This document shows, piece after piece, positions 16,483 through 25,101 of a stretch of DNA of 64,000 nt. A program made the translations under genes and the position numbers. This DNA comes from Paenibacillus sp. MAEPY2. Lineage in GTDB: Bacteria > Bacillota > Bacilli > Paenibacillales > Paenibacillaceae. Under the pieces are notes generated by a model. The model saw only the letters and a program-made list of their open reading frames with translations. It did no database searches and was not told where the DNA came from. The stretch spans positions 62,001-126,000 of the forward strand of contig NZ_AWUK01000028.1 of NCBI RefSeq assembly GCF_000499205.1. Reading direction: 5' to 3'. Numbering within the stretch: position 1 is the first letter of the stretch; the number at the start of each line of letters is the position of its first letter.

Positions 16483-17493
16483 CCAAAATGCATTTGTCGC
16501 TCTTCTTCTCATCGCACCCACCCATAATCCGGCAGGCCCCAACTGCTTGGATGTTCCTGCGTGACTGAAAGACACCGCCATATGATTACGTGTTGCCAGC
16601 CACATTAAGCCTTTGGAACGTACGATACTTTCAGGCCATTTCGCAATCCAGCGCAGCAAACGTTCCGGATGAAACGGACGTTTCCGGTGGTACACAAACG
16701 AGTGAATGCCATATTCCTCTGTCTCGGGTGTGTGTTCTTCCTTCATCAATTCGCGGATCCAGCCCGCAGACTGGCTTGCTTTTTCAAAATCAAACCGTCC
16801 GGTATTCAATATCTCTCTGGGGTCAATCTGTCCATGGGTTGTACGAATAAGTCGGGCCTCCGGCTGCATCGCATGTAATGCTTTCTCTAGCTTGATCAGC
16901 TCGTCTTCCGATACCAGGTCACACTTGTTCAAAATCAGCACATCACAGAATTCAACCTGATCCGTCAGCAGATGAACGATTCCCCGTACATCGTCCTCTC
17001 CGGCTTCCTGCCCCCGATCCCTTAACGATTCTTTGGAATAGAAATCGCGCCAGAACTGGGCAGCGTCCACTACCGTTACCATCGTATCGAGCCGCGTAAA
17101 TTTCGTTAAATCAATCCCAAGTTCTTCGTCAATGTACGTAAATGTCTGTGCAACGGGCACAGGCTCCCCAATGCCTGTAGATTCAATCAGTATGTAATCA
17201 AAAGAACCGTCCAGCGCAAGCCGCTCTACCTCTTTCAGCAAATCCTCACGCAGCGTGCAGCAGATGCAGCCGTTGGACATCTCCACCAGCTTCTCATCAA
17301 TGCGTGACAAACCACCGCCATCCCGGATCAAGCCAGCGTCAATATTAACTTCACTGAGGTCATTTACAATTACAGCAACTCGCATGCCCTCCCGATTATG
17401 GAGTACATGATTAAGCAATGTTGTTTTGCCTGCACCCAGATATCCACTTAATACGGTCACCGGAACTCGGGGTTGTACCTGTTGTTCTGTCAT
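16480..17493 (-). CDS. CobW/COG0523 zinc GTPase (YciC/ZagA-like), truncated by in-frame TGA
   Basis: The 337-residue product is a zinc-linked COG0523 GTPase, thought to deliver zinc to client proteins in starvation. The Walker A loop GYLGAGKTT (17-25), the metal motif CICC (76-79, in NGCICCTL), the switch EST-G-GEP (104-111) and NKCD (189-192) are intact, so GTP and zinc binding can be expected. The C-terminal CobW domain is cut: a TGA follows ATNAFW, although the frame continues with clear family sequence for 60 more codons. This may be a true nonsense mutation, read-through, or a sequence error (TGG to TGA). The gene has a consensus promoter with a perfect Zur box. Confidence 0.9.
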   Translation of the reverse strand: MTEQQVQPRVPVTVLSGYLGAGKTTLLNHVLHNREGMRVAVIVNDLSEVNIDAGLIRDGGGLSRIDEKLVEMSNGCICCTLREDLLKEVERLALDGSFDYILIESTGIGEPVPVAQTFTYIDEELGIDLTKFTRLDTMVTVVDAAQFWRDFYSKESLRDRGQEAGEDDVRGIVHLLTDQVEFCDVLILNKCDLVSEDELIKLEKALHAMQPEARLIRTTHGQIDPREILNTGRFDFEKASQSAGWIRELMKEEHTPETEEYGIHSFVYHRKRPFHPERLLRWIAKWPESIVRSKGLMWLATRNHMAVSFSHAGTSKQLGPAGLWVGAMRRRATNAFW

Positions 17494-17585
17494 TTCAATG
17501 ACTCCCTTCTATTTATCCTCTCAAAACTAATGACGGAATGCTATGTAGCTTCCACTCGACAATAGGCTGAATGTAACAATTAATT

Positions 17586-17604
17586 AATCGTAATTATTAC
17601 GATT
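17586..17604. promoter_or_regulatory. perfect Zur box before the CobW gene
   Basis: The sequence AATCGTAATTATTACGATT is a perfect 9-1-9 palindrome identical to the Zur consensus. It starts just after the predicted transcription start of the CobW promoter, the usual place for repression. Confidence 0.9.
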
Positions 17605-17614
17605 AAAAACTCAA

Positions 17615-17644
17615 ACTATACCTGAACCTTGTTTCTTTTGTCAA
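17615..17644 (-). promoter_or_regulatory. SigA promoter of the CobW gene
   Basis: On the minus strand TTGACA (17639-17644) and TATAGT (17615-17620) are separated by 18 bases. The predicted start is near 17608, directly before the Zur box. Confidence 0.8.
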
Positions 17645-17668
17645 CATGTTGGCATCCTCAGACGTCTA

Positions 17669-17709
17669 AATCGTAAAAATGTTGATTAATTAAAGTGAAC
17701 TAGTATGAT
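17669..17709 (+). promoter_or_regulatory. promoter of the ycgR-ycgQ-like pair with degenerate Zur box
   Basis: TTGATT (17682-17687) and TATGAT (17704-17709) are separated by 16 bases. The -35 box is covered by AATCGTAAAAATGTTGATT (17669-17687), which keeps one full Zur half-site and matches the consensus at 14 of 18 positions. Weak zinc control is inferred. Confidence 0.6.
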
Positions 17710-17763
17710 GCGGACGGTACAAGCATATATTTTACCAAAGTCCCGGTTCTGGAGGTCTATCCC

Positions 17764-18798
17764 ATGAAATTGGCAGCTAATCTAAAGCTCCTATCATTCC
17801 TTATCCCCTGTGCATTTCTTGTTCCCGTATTGATTACGATGGCTCCCGATCTGCAAGAGGCATGGAACAGTGAAGCCTTGCAAAATATGAAAACCATATT
17901 CATAAGTATTTTTCTCGAAGCGGCTCCATTTCTGCTCATCGGGGTGCTGTTATCTTCATTTATGCAATGGTTTGTATCTGAAGAAATGGTGAGAAGACTA
18001 ACTCCCAAAAACCCCATTGGTGGTGTTCTGGTAGCGGGTCTGCTGGGTATTATCTTTCCCATCTGTGAATGCGGCATGATTCCGGTTGTCCGCCGATTAA
18101 TGAACAAAGGCATGCCCGCCTACATCGCGGTCACGTTTATTCTAAGTGGTCCAGTCGTAAATCCAATTGTATTTACCGCAACCTTGCTTGCATTTCCGTC
18201 CCATCCGGAAATTGTGATTGCCCGTATGGGTCTGGCCTTTGCTGTAGCAGCTTCCATCGGTGGTCTGGTGTATATGTTCGTCCACCAGAATCCTTTGCGT
18301 AAACCGAAGGCAACAGTGGCGGAGGTCAAGACACATCCCGGATTTAAAATGGCAAAGCCTCATTCACATTCAGCCGATCATGATCATGTTCATGACAAAA
18401 ACTGGCGCAACTTTTTCATCCATGCCGGTGACGAATTCGTCGATATGAGCAAATATTTGGTGATTGGTGCTCTCATTACTGCCTGCATCCAGACTTTTAT
18501 CAGCCGCAGTGATCTCATCTCTTTGGGTAACGGGCCTGTCGCCTCCTATGCATTCATGATGGGCTTTGCGTATGTATTGTCTCTTTGCTCGACATCCGAT
18601 GCTTTCGTAGCCTCTGCCTTCTCTCACACGTTTGCGTTAGGGCCGCTGTTATCCTTTCTCGTCCTCGGTCCAATGCTTGATTTCAAAAGTACACTTATGC
18701 TGCTCTCCACCTTCCGCACCCGGTTCGTTATTGGCTTGAGCCTGGCCATTATTGTATTGGTTTTCGCCGGGTCGTGGTTGATTAACCTTTTGGCATGA
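17764..18798 (+). CDS. ycgR: YcgR-type permease (DUF318/ArsP_2-like)
   Basis: The 344-residue protein has about eight membrane segments in two repeats and carries the family motif FPICECGMIPVVRRL (around residues 98-112) with FILSGPVVNPIV, and LSLCSTSDAFVASAF in the second repeat. A His-rich cytosolic loop (PHSHSADHDHVHD, about residues 199-211) suggests metal contact. Such permeases are predicted transporters; the substrate is not established. The RBS GGAGG precedes the ATG. It is divergent from the CobW gene, has a degenerate Zur box on its promoter, and is followed by its usual partner YcgQ, so a zinc-related role is likely. Confidence 0.86.
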   Translation: MKLAANLKLLSFLIPCAFLVPVLITMAPDLQEAWNSEALQNMKTIFISIFLEAAPFLLIGVLLSSFMQWFVSEEMVRRLTPKNPIGGVLVAGLLGIIFPICECGMIPVVRRLMNKGMPAYIAVTFILSGPVVNPIVFTATLLAFPSHPEIVIARMGLAFAVAASIGGLVYMFVHQNPLRKPKATVAEVKTHPGFKMAKPHSHSADHDHVHDKNWRNFFIHAGDEFVDMSKYLVIGALITACIQTFISRSDLISLGNGPVASYAFMMGFAYVLSLCSTSDAFVASAFSHTFALGPLLSFLVLGPMLDFKSTLMLLSTFRTRFVIGLSLAIIVLVFAGSWLINLLA

Positions 18799-18882
18799 AA
18801 TTTAAGAGTATGTATGTTTAATCCCGCTTATCGGGAAAGCAATTGCGAAGTCACGATCTGATCAAAAGAGGTGATTGATTAC

Positions 18883-19866
18883 ATGAACCATCCTGGTTAT
18901 ACGATGTCCAAAGCTCCTGTTTCAAAATCTCCCCCCATCCAATGGCATAACCTAATTCGTGCGCTGTGGATCGGCGGGTTGGCTGTATACATCATTCATT
19001 TGAATTCAAGCGATTCTCTTCATTATTATCTGGCACCAACGATGCAACGATTGCTTCTCTGCTGCCCTATTCCCTTTTTGTTTATTGCTGCTATCATGGC
19101 CTGGCACGGACTGTTTGGCAATAGTCAGCTCCATTGTGATTGTGAGCACCCGCCTCCTTCGGGATGGATACGCAGCTCGCTGATTTATGGCTTGATTGCC
19201 ATTCCCTTAATCTTAGGTTTTCTTTTGCCTGATCAGGCGTTAGGTAGTTCCATGGCCAGTCAAAAAGGTATGTCACTATCCTATGGAACTCCAGAGATTC
19301 GTCGAAAAGAGCCTTTGCCTGATGCAGCAGAACTGGACGTTAAGGATCTTTCAAAAAAAACAACGACTGTTGAATTACCAACGCCTGCCACGAAAGTACA
19401 ATTCGTACCCCCGGATGAGTACAGTCGTGAATTTGCTGAACTGGCAGAGAAGTTATATGTGGAATCGGTCATCAAGGTATATCCCGAAATCTTCTCCGAG
19501 ACATTGGGTTCCATTGATATGTTCCAACAGCAATTTGCAGGCAAGGCTATCTCCCTTACCGGGTTTGTATACCGGGATAAAAGTATGGATCATGAATCGC
19601 ATTTTGCATTAGGACGATTTCTGGTCATGTGCTGCCCCGCAGACGCAGCACCCTTTGGTGTGATGATTCATGTCCCGAATGCAGACAGCTTCCCTACAGA
19701 CAGTTGGGTACAAATTGATGGCACCATTGGATCGGCTCAAATGAACGGCGAGGACACCATTGAGATTCGTGCAACGAAGGTAATACCTGTCGATCAGCCC
19801 TCCACACCATATATTTATACCAATGCAGATTCCGTTATGGCATATGATAAGTTAAAGAAAAAATAA
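18883..19866 (+). CDS. ycgQ: TIGR03943/DUF1980 protein (YcgQ-like)
   Basis: The 327-residue protein has an N-terminal membrane part (segments near residues 24-40, 57-75 and 98-116) with a Cys-rich spot (HCDCEHPPP), then an extended outer region and a C-terminal beta domain with LVMCCPADAAPFGVMI. It is the regular partner of the YcgR permease, and members are often found beside COG0523 zinc GTPases. The ATG at 18883 is preferred to the GTG at 18871, which forms part of the RBS AGAGGTG. A terminator follows at 19869. Function in metal handling is inferred from context. Confidence 0.85.
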   Translation: MNHPGYTMSKAPVSKSPPIQWHNLIRALWIGGLAVYIIHLNSSDSLHYYLAPTMQRLLLCCPIPFLFIAAIMAWHGLFGNSQLHCDCEHPPPSGWIRSSLIYGLIAIPLILGFLLPDQALGSSMASQKGMSLSYGTPEIRRKEPLPDAAELDVKDLSKKTTTVELPTPATKVQFVPPDEYSREFAELAEKLYVESVIKVYPEIFSETLGSIDMFQQQFAGKAISLTGFVYRDKSMDHESHFALGRFLVMCCPADAAPFGVMIHVPNADSFPTDSWVQIDGTIGSAQMNGEDTIEIRATKVIPVDQPSTPYIYTNADSVMAYDKLKKK

Positions 19867-19868
19867 GA

Positions 19869-19907
19869 AAAACCCCGAAGCGATGGGTTACATCACTTCG
19901 GGGTTTT
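19869..19907. terminator. bidirectional terminator between ycgQ and pdp
   Basis: The arms AACCCCGAAG and CTTCGGGGTT, with an inner GATG/CATC, have A-rich and T-rich flanks. It suits both the ycgQ-like gene (plus) and pdp (minus). Confidence 0.85.
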
Positions 19908-19951
19908 GAGTTTAATTTGAACATAAGATTAAACCTTGTTTGCCTGATCTA

Positions 19952-21253
19952 TTATTCCGTTACGATATCATGTACCAGCACAGGTGCATCGGCATGATCC
20001 GAAATTGTAATGTTTTCTTTGATCTTCGCGATCACGTCTGCCACGTCTTCACGATTGGCATGGATGGTTACGAGGGATTCGCCAGCTTTAACCTGGTCAC
20101 CCACTTTTTTGTTGAGCATCAAGCCCACAGCGAGGTCGATCTCGGATTCCTTCGTTGCACGGCCTGCGCCGAGCAGCATTGCTGCAGTACCGATTTCGTC
20201 AGCGACGATACCAGCAACATATCCGTCTTTATCCGCTGGCACTTCAACCAGATATTTCGCTTGTGGCAAGCGATCCGGATGATCTACAACCGAAGCGTCT
20301 CCGCCTTGGTTTGCCAGGAAGTCCTTGAATTTCTCCAGTGCTTTACCGTTCTGGATCACTTCTCTCAATTTCTCCTCAGCATGCTCCAAGGAGTCTGCTT
20401 TGCCAGCAAGGAATACCATTTGACGTCCAAGTGCCAAACAAAGTTCTTCCAGATCCTTCGGTCCTTTACCTTGCAGCGTGAGAATGGCTTCTTTCACTTC
20501 AAGCGCGTTACCGATAGCCAGACCCAGTGGTTGGGACATATCGGAAATGACAGCCATCGTTTTGCGGCCTACATTGTTACCAATGCTTACCATGGCATGT
20601 GCCAGTTCTTTTGCATCTTCCGTAGTTTTCATGAATGCACCAGCACCTGTTTTGACATCCAGTACGATGGCATCGGCACCTGCTGCAATTTTCTTACTCA
20701 TGATGGAGCTGGCGATCAGTGGGATGGAGTTCACGGTAGCTGTAACGTCACGCAATGCATATAGCTTTTTGTCTGCCGGTGTGAGGTTGCCACTTTGACC
20801 GATAACCGCCACTTTATGTTCGTTAACGAGTCGGATGAACTCTTCTTTCTCCAGCTCTACATGGAAGCCTGCAACGGATTCCAGTTTGTCTGTTGTACCA
20901 CCAGTGTGACCCAATCCACGTCCGGACATTTTGGCAACAGGAACATCGAGAGCTGCAACGAGTGGTGCCAGTACCAGCGTTGTGGTATCGCCTACGCCTC
21001 CCGTGGAGTGCTTGTCTACCTTGATGCCTTCAATTGCGGACAGATCAATCGTCTCGCCCGAGTTTACCATGGACATGGTCAAATCTGCGCGTTCCTTGTC
21101 TGTCATATCCTTGAAGAATATTGCCATCGCCCAAGCGCTGACTTGGTAATCCGGGATTTCACCTTGTGTATATCCTTGAACAACAAAATCAATCTCAGCT
21201 GTTGTCAGTTCTTTTCCGTCGCGCTTCTTAGCAATAATGTCTACCATTCTCAT
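19952..21253 (-). CDS. pdp: pyrimidine-nucleoside phosphorylase
   Basis: The 433-residue enzyme splits thymidine, deoxyuridine and uridine with phosphate into base and (deoxy)ribose-1-phosphate. The family motif is clear: phosphate-loop KHSTGGVGD at residues 81-89 and SGRGLGHTGGTTDKLES at 110-126. The length equals that of B. subtilis Pdp (433). It is the last gene of the deo cluster and lies 315 bases after deoD, across a region with two copies of an intergenic repeat. It may therefore have its own promoter. The sugar phosphate product goes to DeoB and DeoC. Confidence 0.96.
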   Translation of the reverse strand: MRMVDIIAKKRDGKELTTAEIDFVVQGYTQGEIPDYQVSAWAMAIFFKDMTDKERADLTMSMVNSGETIDLSAIEGIKVDKHSTGGVGDTTTLVLAPLVAALDVPVAKMSGRGLGHTGGTTDKLESVAGFHVELEKEEFIRLVNEHKVAVIGQSGNLTPADKKLYALRDVTATVNSIPLIASSIMSKKIAAGADAIVLDVKTGAGAFMKTTEDAKELAHAMVSIGNNVGRKTMAVISDMSQPLGLAIGNALEVKEAILTLQGKGPKDLEELCLALGRQMVFLAGKADSLEHAEEKLREVIQNGKALEKFKDFLANQGGDASVVDHPDRLPQAKYLVEVPADKDGYVAGIVADEIGTAAMLLGAGRATKESEIDLAVGLMLNKKVGDQVKAGESLVTIHANREDVADVIAKIKENITISDHADAPVLVHDIVTE

Positions 21254-21568
21254 GATGATCTCTCCTTCGTTGTGGGTGTTTTACACGGGTCACTCCGATG
21301 GCAGAACAACCTTCCAACCGCTGTTATCCCCAGATTTTTCTGATTCCCTTTTATAAAGGGAAAATCCGGTGATAAAGGCGGACGCTTCGCTTCTTCAGGT
21401 TTTTTCTGCCCTCTTCGTTATCGTGTAAATTTTATGGTTTTTGTAATTTGGAAACTTGAAGACAAAGGCAAACGCTTCGCTTCTTCAGAATCGATTCCGT
21501 TTCCTTCACTACGTGCTCAAAACAAAAGTTTCGATCAAAATCAATTGTATTGTTAAATTAAGTGATTT
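21254..21568. other. 315-base gap between deoD and pdp, contains repeats
   Basis: No gene is seen. It holds repeat copy B (21368-21430, with GTTATCGTGTAAAT at its right end) and a partial copy C (21459-21500, AAGGC-AACGCTTCGCTTCTTCAG). B and C share GACGCTTCGCTTCTTCAG-like cores and stand about 91 bases apart in the same direction. Confidence 0.6.
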
Positions 21569-22276
21569 TTACAGCGTTATTGCTGTTTCCAGTGCTACAA
21601 CCATCATGTCGTTGAACGTTTTTTGGCGTTCTTCGGCTGTAGTTTCTTCACCTGTCAGCAAGTGATCACTTACAGTAAGGATGGTCAGTGCATTTACGCC
21701 AAATTTGGCAGCGAGTGTGTACAGTGCTGTTGTTTCCATCTCAACGCCCAGTACACCGTGCTGCATCAATTTCTCAGTCACAGAACGATCGTCACGATAG
21801 AAGGAATCGGAGCTGAATACGTTACCGACATGGATTTTCATACCTTTGGCTGTTGCACGGTCATAGGCTTCTTTCAGCAGGGAGAACGTCGCGATTGGGG
21901 AGAAATCATATCCACCAAATACAAGCTTGTTCATGCTGGAATCGGTACATGAAGCTTGAGCAAGGATAACATCCCGAACACGTACATGCTCTTGCATGCC
22001 TCCGCAAGTTCCGACACGAATCAGGTTTTTTACGCCATATTCGCTGATCAATTCGTTGGCATAGATGCTGAACGATGGAATCCCCATGCCCGAGCCTTGC
22101 ACGGAGATACGGTGTCCTTGATATGTACCCGTGAACCCAAGCATTCCGCGAACCTCGTTGTAACAAACAACATCTTCAAGGTACGTATCCGCAATAAATT
22201 TTGCACGCAACGGGTCCCCTGGCAAAAGGATTGTTTCTGCGATATCTCCGGGTTTAGCTCCAATATGTGTACTCAT
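21569..22276 (-). CDS. deoD: purine-nucleoside phosphorylase, DeoD type
   Basis: The 235-residue enzyme is the hexameric, low-molecular-mass bacterial PNP that acts on inosine, guanosine, adenosine and their deoxy forms. Recognised parts are ILLPGDPLRAKFIA (phosphate site), GSGMGIPSFSIYANEL, RVGTCGG, and the ribose-binding VEMETTALYTLAA, with the catalytic Asp in TVSDHLLTGEETTAEER. The length is normal. It is the fifth gene of the deoR-deoC-nupC-deoB-deoD-pdp run on the minus strand. Confidence 0.96.
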   Translation of the reverse strand: MSTHIGAKPGDIAETILLPGDPLRAKFIADTYLEDVVCYNEVRGMLGFTGTYQGHRISVQGSGMGIPSFSIYANELISEYGVKNLIRVGTCGGMQEHVRVRDVILAQASCTDSSMNKLVFGGYDFSPIATFSLLKEAYDRATAKGMKIHVGNVFSSDSFYRDDRSVTEKLMQHGVLGVEMETTALYTLAAKFGVNALTILTVSDHLLTGEETTAEERQKTFNDMMVVALETAITL

Positions 22277-22422
22277 GATTAAATCTCCTCCAGTTATCCA
22301 TCAATTTGAATGAAGGCCAGGGACCGGAGCAGCCAAAGCTGCCCCAATGGTTGTCCTGTCCAATTGTATGTTCTAAGAAAATAAAAGCTTTCCCCAAGTT
22401 CAGTTAAAGATAAGAATTCGGA

Positions 22423-23601
22423 CTACTTCAAATCCTTCAGGAAGCTTGTACCGTATTCCGGCAGTTTCACGCCGAAGTTCTCAGCTACTGTTGCACCAAC
22501 GTCTGCAAACGTGCTGCGCAGTTCAAGCTTTTTACCCTCGCTGAAGCGCGGAGAGTACACAAGCAGCGGAACATACTCACGGGTATGGTCCGTGCCACGG
22601 TAGGTTGGGTCATTACCATGGTCAGCTGTGATGAGCAGCAGATCATCGTCCGTCATTTTGCTAAAAATCTCAGGCAGACGAGCATCATACTCTTCCAGTG
22701 CTTGAGCGTAGCCTTGTGGATCACGACGGTGTCCGAACAAGGCATCGAAGTCAACCAAGTTCAGGAAGCTGAGTCCAGTGAACGCTTCATCCATTGTTTC
22801 GGACAGTTTGTCCATGCCATCCATGTTGGAAACAGTACGTACAGATTTCGTTACGCCTTCTCCATCGTAGATATCTGCGATCTTACCCAAAGCGATTACA
22901 TCAAATCCACCATCTTTGAGTTCATTCATCACGGTACGGCCAAACGGTTTAAGTGCGTAATCATGACGGTTAGCTGTACGCTTGAAGTTACCCACTTCGC
23001 CTACAAACGGACGGGCAATAATGCGGCCCAGCATGTACGGATCGTCAAGAGTAATCTCGCGACAGAATTCACAGATTTCATACAATTCTTTCAGTGGAAC
23101 AACATCCTCATGGGCTGCAATTTGCAGAACCGAATCTGCGGATGTATATATAATCAGGGCACCTGTTTTCACATGCTCTTCGCCCAATTCATCGATGATT
23201 TCCGTGCCGCTGGCCGGTTTGTTCCCGATCACCTTGCGGCCTGTTTTTTCCTCAATGCGCTGAATCAATTCATCCGGGAATCCGTCTGCGAATACACGGA
23301 AAGGAGTATCAATGTACAGGCCCATCAGTTCCCAGTGACCCGTCATGGTATCTTTACCTCTGGATGCTTCCTGCATCTTGGTATAAAAGGCTTTTGGTGC
23401 ATCCGCTACAGGGACACCCTCAATTTCCTTGATATTGGACAGTCCAAGACTGGCCATATGAGGCATTTTCAGCCCTCCGCGTTCACGTGCAATGTGACCA
23501 AAGGTGTCGACATCGAAATCATCGAATTCTGCCGCATCCGGCGCTTCACCGATTCCCACTGAATCCATAACGATCAGATGTACTCTTTTGAATGTTGACA
23601 T
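22423..23601 (-). CDS. deoB: phosphopentomutase
   Basis: The 392-residue enzyme converts (deoxy)ribose-1-phosphate to the 5-phosphate, joining the phosphorylases to DeoC. It belongs to the alkaline phosphatase superfamily: metal ligands occur in VIMDSVGIGEAPDAAEF near the start and in ITADHGNDPTYRGTDHTRE near the end, and the phospho-accepting Thr is in GKDTMTGHWE. The gene starts 30 bases after nupC and is 146 bases before deoD. Confidence 0.97.
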   Translation of the reverse strand: MSTFKRVHLIVMDSVGIGEAPDAAEFDDFDVDTFGHIARERGGLKMPHMASLGLSNIKEIEGVPVADAPKAFYTKMQEASRGKDTMTGHWELMGLYIDTPFRVFADGFPDELIQRIEEKTGRKVIGNKPASGTEIIDELGEEHVKTGALIIYTSADSVLQIAAHEDVVPLKELYEICEFCREITLDDPYMLGRIIARPFVGEVGNFKRTANRHDYALKPFGRTVMNELKDGGFDVIALGKIADIYDGEGVTKSVRTVSNMDGMDKLSETMDEAFTGLSFLNLVDFDALFGHRRDPQGYAQALEEYDARLPEIFSKMTDDDLLLITADHGNDPTYRGTDHTREYVPLLVYSPRFSEGKKLELRSTFADVGATVAENFGVKLPEYGTSFLKDLK

Positions 23602-23631
23602 AATTTAAGCACTCCTTCCAATAATCCGGCT

Positions 23632-24822
23632 TTACAAGAACAGTCCGGCGATGATCGCAGACAGCACGCTGACAAGCGATGCACCGTAAAGCAGTTTCAG
23701 ACCGAAGCGGGCCACCACGTTACCTTGTTTCTCATGAAGTCCCTTCACCGCACCGGCAATAATACCGATCGAAGAGAAGTTGGCGAACGATACGAGGAAG
23801 ACGGATACGATCCCTGTTGTTCTGGCAGACAATGTAGTCTGTTTGGTCAGATCAAGCATGGCAACGAATTCGTTGGATACCATTTTGGTAGCCATAATAC
23901 TTCCCGCTTGAATCGCTTCTTTCCAAGGAACACCCATAATGAAGGCAAATGGTGCAAACACGTAACCAAGCAGTTCCTGGAACGAAATACCGAGTACTGC
24001 ACTAAAGATCCCGTTAACAAGTGCGATCAAAGCCACAAAACCGATCAACATCGCTGCTACAACGATCGCAACTTTGAAACCATCCAAAATGTACTCGCCC
24101 AGCATTTCGAAGAAGGATTGTTTCTCCTCTTCCTGTACTTCCAATATATCTTCTTCCTCGGTAACCTCATATGGATTCACGATGGAAGCGATGATAAAGC
24201 CGCCAAATAGGTTCAGCACAAGTGCCGTAACCACATATTTCGGATCAATCATGGACATATAGGCACCGACAATCGACATCGATACTGTGGACATCGCCGA
24301 AGCACACAAGGTGTACAGCCGATGTTTTGGCAGCAACCCAATTTGTTTCTTCACAGAAATGAACACTTCAGATTGCCCCAATACAGCCGAAGCAACCGCG
24401 TTATATGATTCCAGTTTGCCCATTCCGTTGACTTTGCTTAATACCAGACCAATATATTTTATAACAAAAGGCAAGATTCGGATATACTGCAATATACCAA
24501 TGAGTGCTGAGATGACAACGATCGGCATCAATACACTGAGGAAGAATGGCGCGCCCCCACTGTCTGCACCAACGGTAGTCAAGCCACCGAATACAAACGA
24601 AATACCGTCATTAGCATAGCCAAGCAAACTTTCAAATACGTTCGCGAAACCGCTAATCAAAAAGGTACCTACTCCTGTGTTTAACAATGCGTATCCCAAT
24701 ATAACTTGCAGAACAATCATGATAATTAGTGGACGATATCGGATCTTCTTCTTACCGTTGCTGACCAGATAAGCTAGTCCAAATACAACAAGTATACCAA
24801 GAAGGGCAATTAGGAATTTCAT
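23632..24822 (-). CDS. nupC: concentrative nucleoside transporter
   Basis: The 396-residue CNT-family protein imports nucleosides with protons or sodium. It has an N-terminal three-helix part, the gate region with GGLTTVGADSGGAPFFLSVLMPIV, and the family signature SAMSTVSMSIVGAYMSM, NLFGGFIIASIVNPY and KMVSNEFVAM. The ATG at 24822 follows AAAGGAGAG by 5 bases; a 13-residue upstream extension has no RBS. It feeds substrate to the phosphorylases of the same cluster. A cre-like site lies about 90 bases upstream. Confidence 0.95.
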   Translation of the reverse strand: MKFLIALLGILVVFGLAYLVSNGKKKIRYRPLIIMIVLQVILGYALLNTGVGTFLISGFANVFESLLGYANDGISFVFGGLTTVGADSGGAPFFLSVLMPIVVISALIGILQYIRILPFVIKYIGLVLSKVNGMGKLESYNAVASAVLGQSEVFISVKKQIGLLPKHRLYTLCASAMSTVSMSIVGAYMSMIDPKYVVTALVLNLFGGFIIASIVNPYEVTEEEDILEVQEEEKQSFFEMLGEYILDGFKVAIVVAAMLIGFVALIALVNGIFSAVLGISFQELLGYVFAPFAFIMGVPWKEAIQAGSIMATKMVSNEFVAMLDLTKQTTLSARTTGIVSVFLVSFANFSSIGIIAGAVKGLHEKQGNVVARFGLKLLYGASLVSVLSAIIAGLFL

Positions 24823-24912
24823 TCTATCTCTCCTTTGAAGGTAGTTAAGCCGGATGTTCATTCAGCTCAAAGGTTTCCCATAAATGTGAAGATTTAACCT
24901 TTCAGAAAACGA

Positions 24913-24926
24913 TTGAAGCGCTTACA
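24913..24926. promoter_or_regulatory. cre-like CcpA site upstream of nupC
   Basis: The sequence TTGAAGCGCTTACA has the symmetrical AAGCGCTT core and fits the consensus at 12 of 14 positions. In B. subtilis the dra-nupC-pdp operon is also subject to catabolite repression. Confidence 0.45.
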
Positions 24927-24987
24927 ATAAATTCGGTCTTTTGTTATCCTGTTCTAATCAAAAAATGGAAAAGGAAAATCCGGATCA

Positions 24988-25052
24988 GATTTAAAACTTG
25001 TTCTCCACATCCGTCCAAAGCGAGATATGAAGAACAAGTTACCTTTTAAATC
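24988..25052. repeat. long inverted repeat between deoC and nupC
   Basis: The arms GATTTAAAA-CTTGTTCT and AGAACAAGTT-acc-TTTTAAATC pair over about 17 bases around a loop of 26 bases. It could be an attenuating hairpin, an RNA-processing site or a small repeat element. There is no T-run. Confidence 0.55.
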
Positions 25053-25101
25053 ATCCAAGCATTCCATCTGCTGGAATTTATCGTGCTAAGTTACTCACGA
25101 A

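Noticed and set aside
19940..20764. 274-codon open frame on the plus strand opposite pdp
   Set aside because: The minus-strand pdp gene has full family motifs here; the antisense frame is Cys/His/Phe rich and looks random.
22585..23562. 325-codon open frame on the plus strand inside deoB
   Set aside because: It lies wholly opposite the well-supported deoB gene; its predicted protein is rich in His, Cys and Phe and has no recognisable family, as expected for an antisense shadow.
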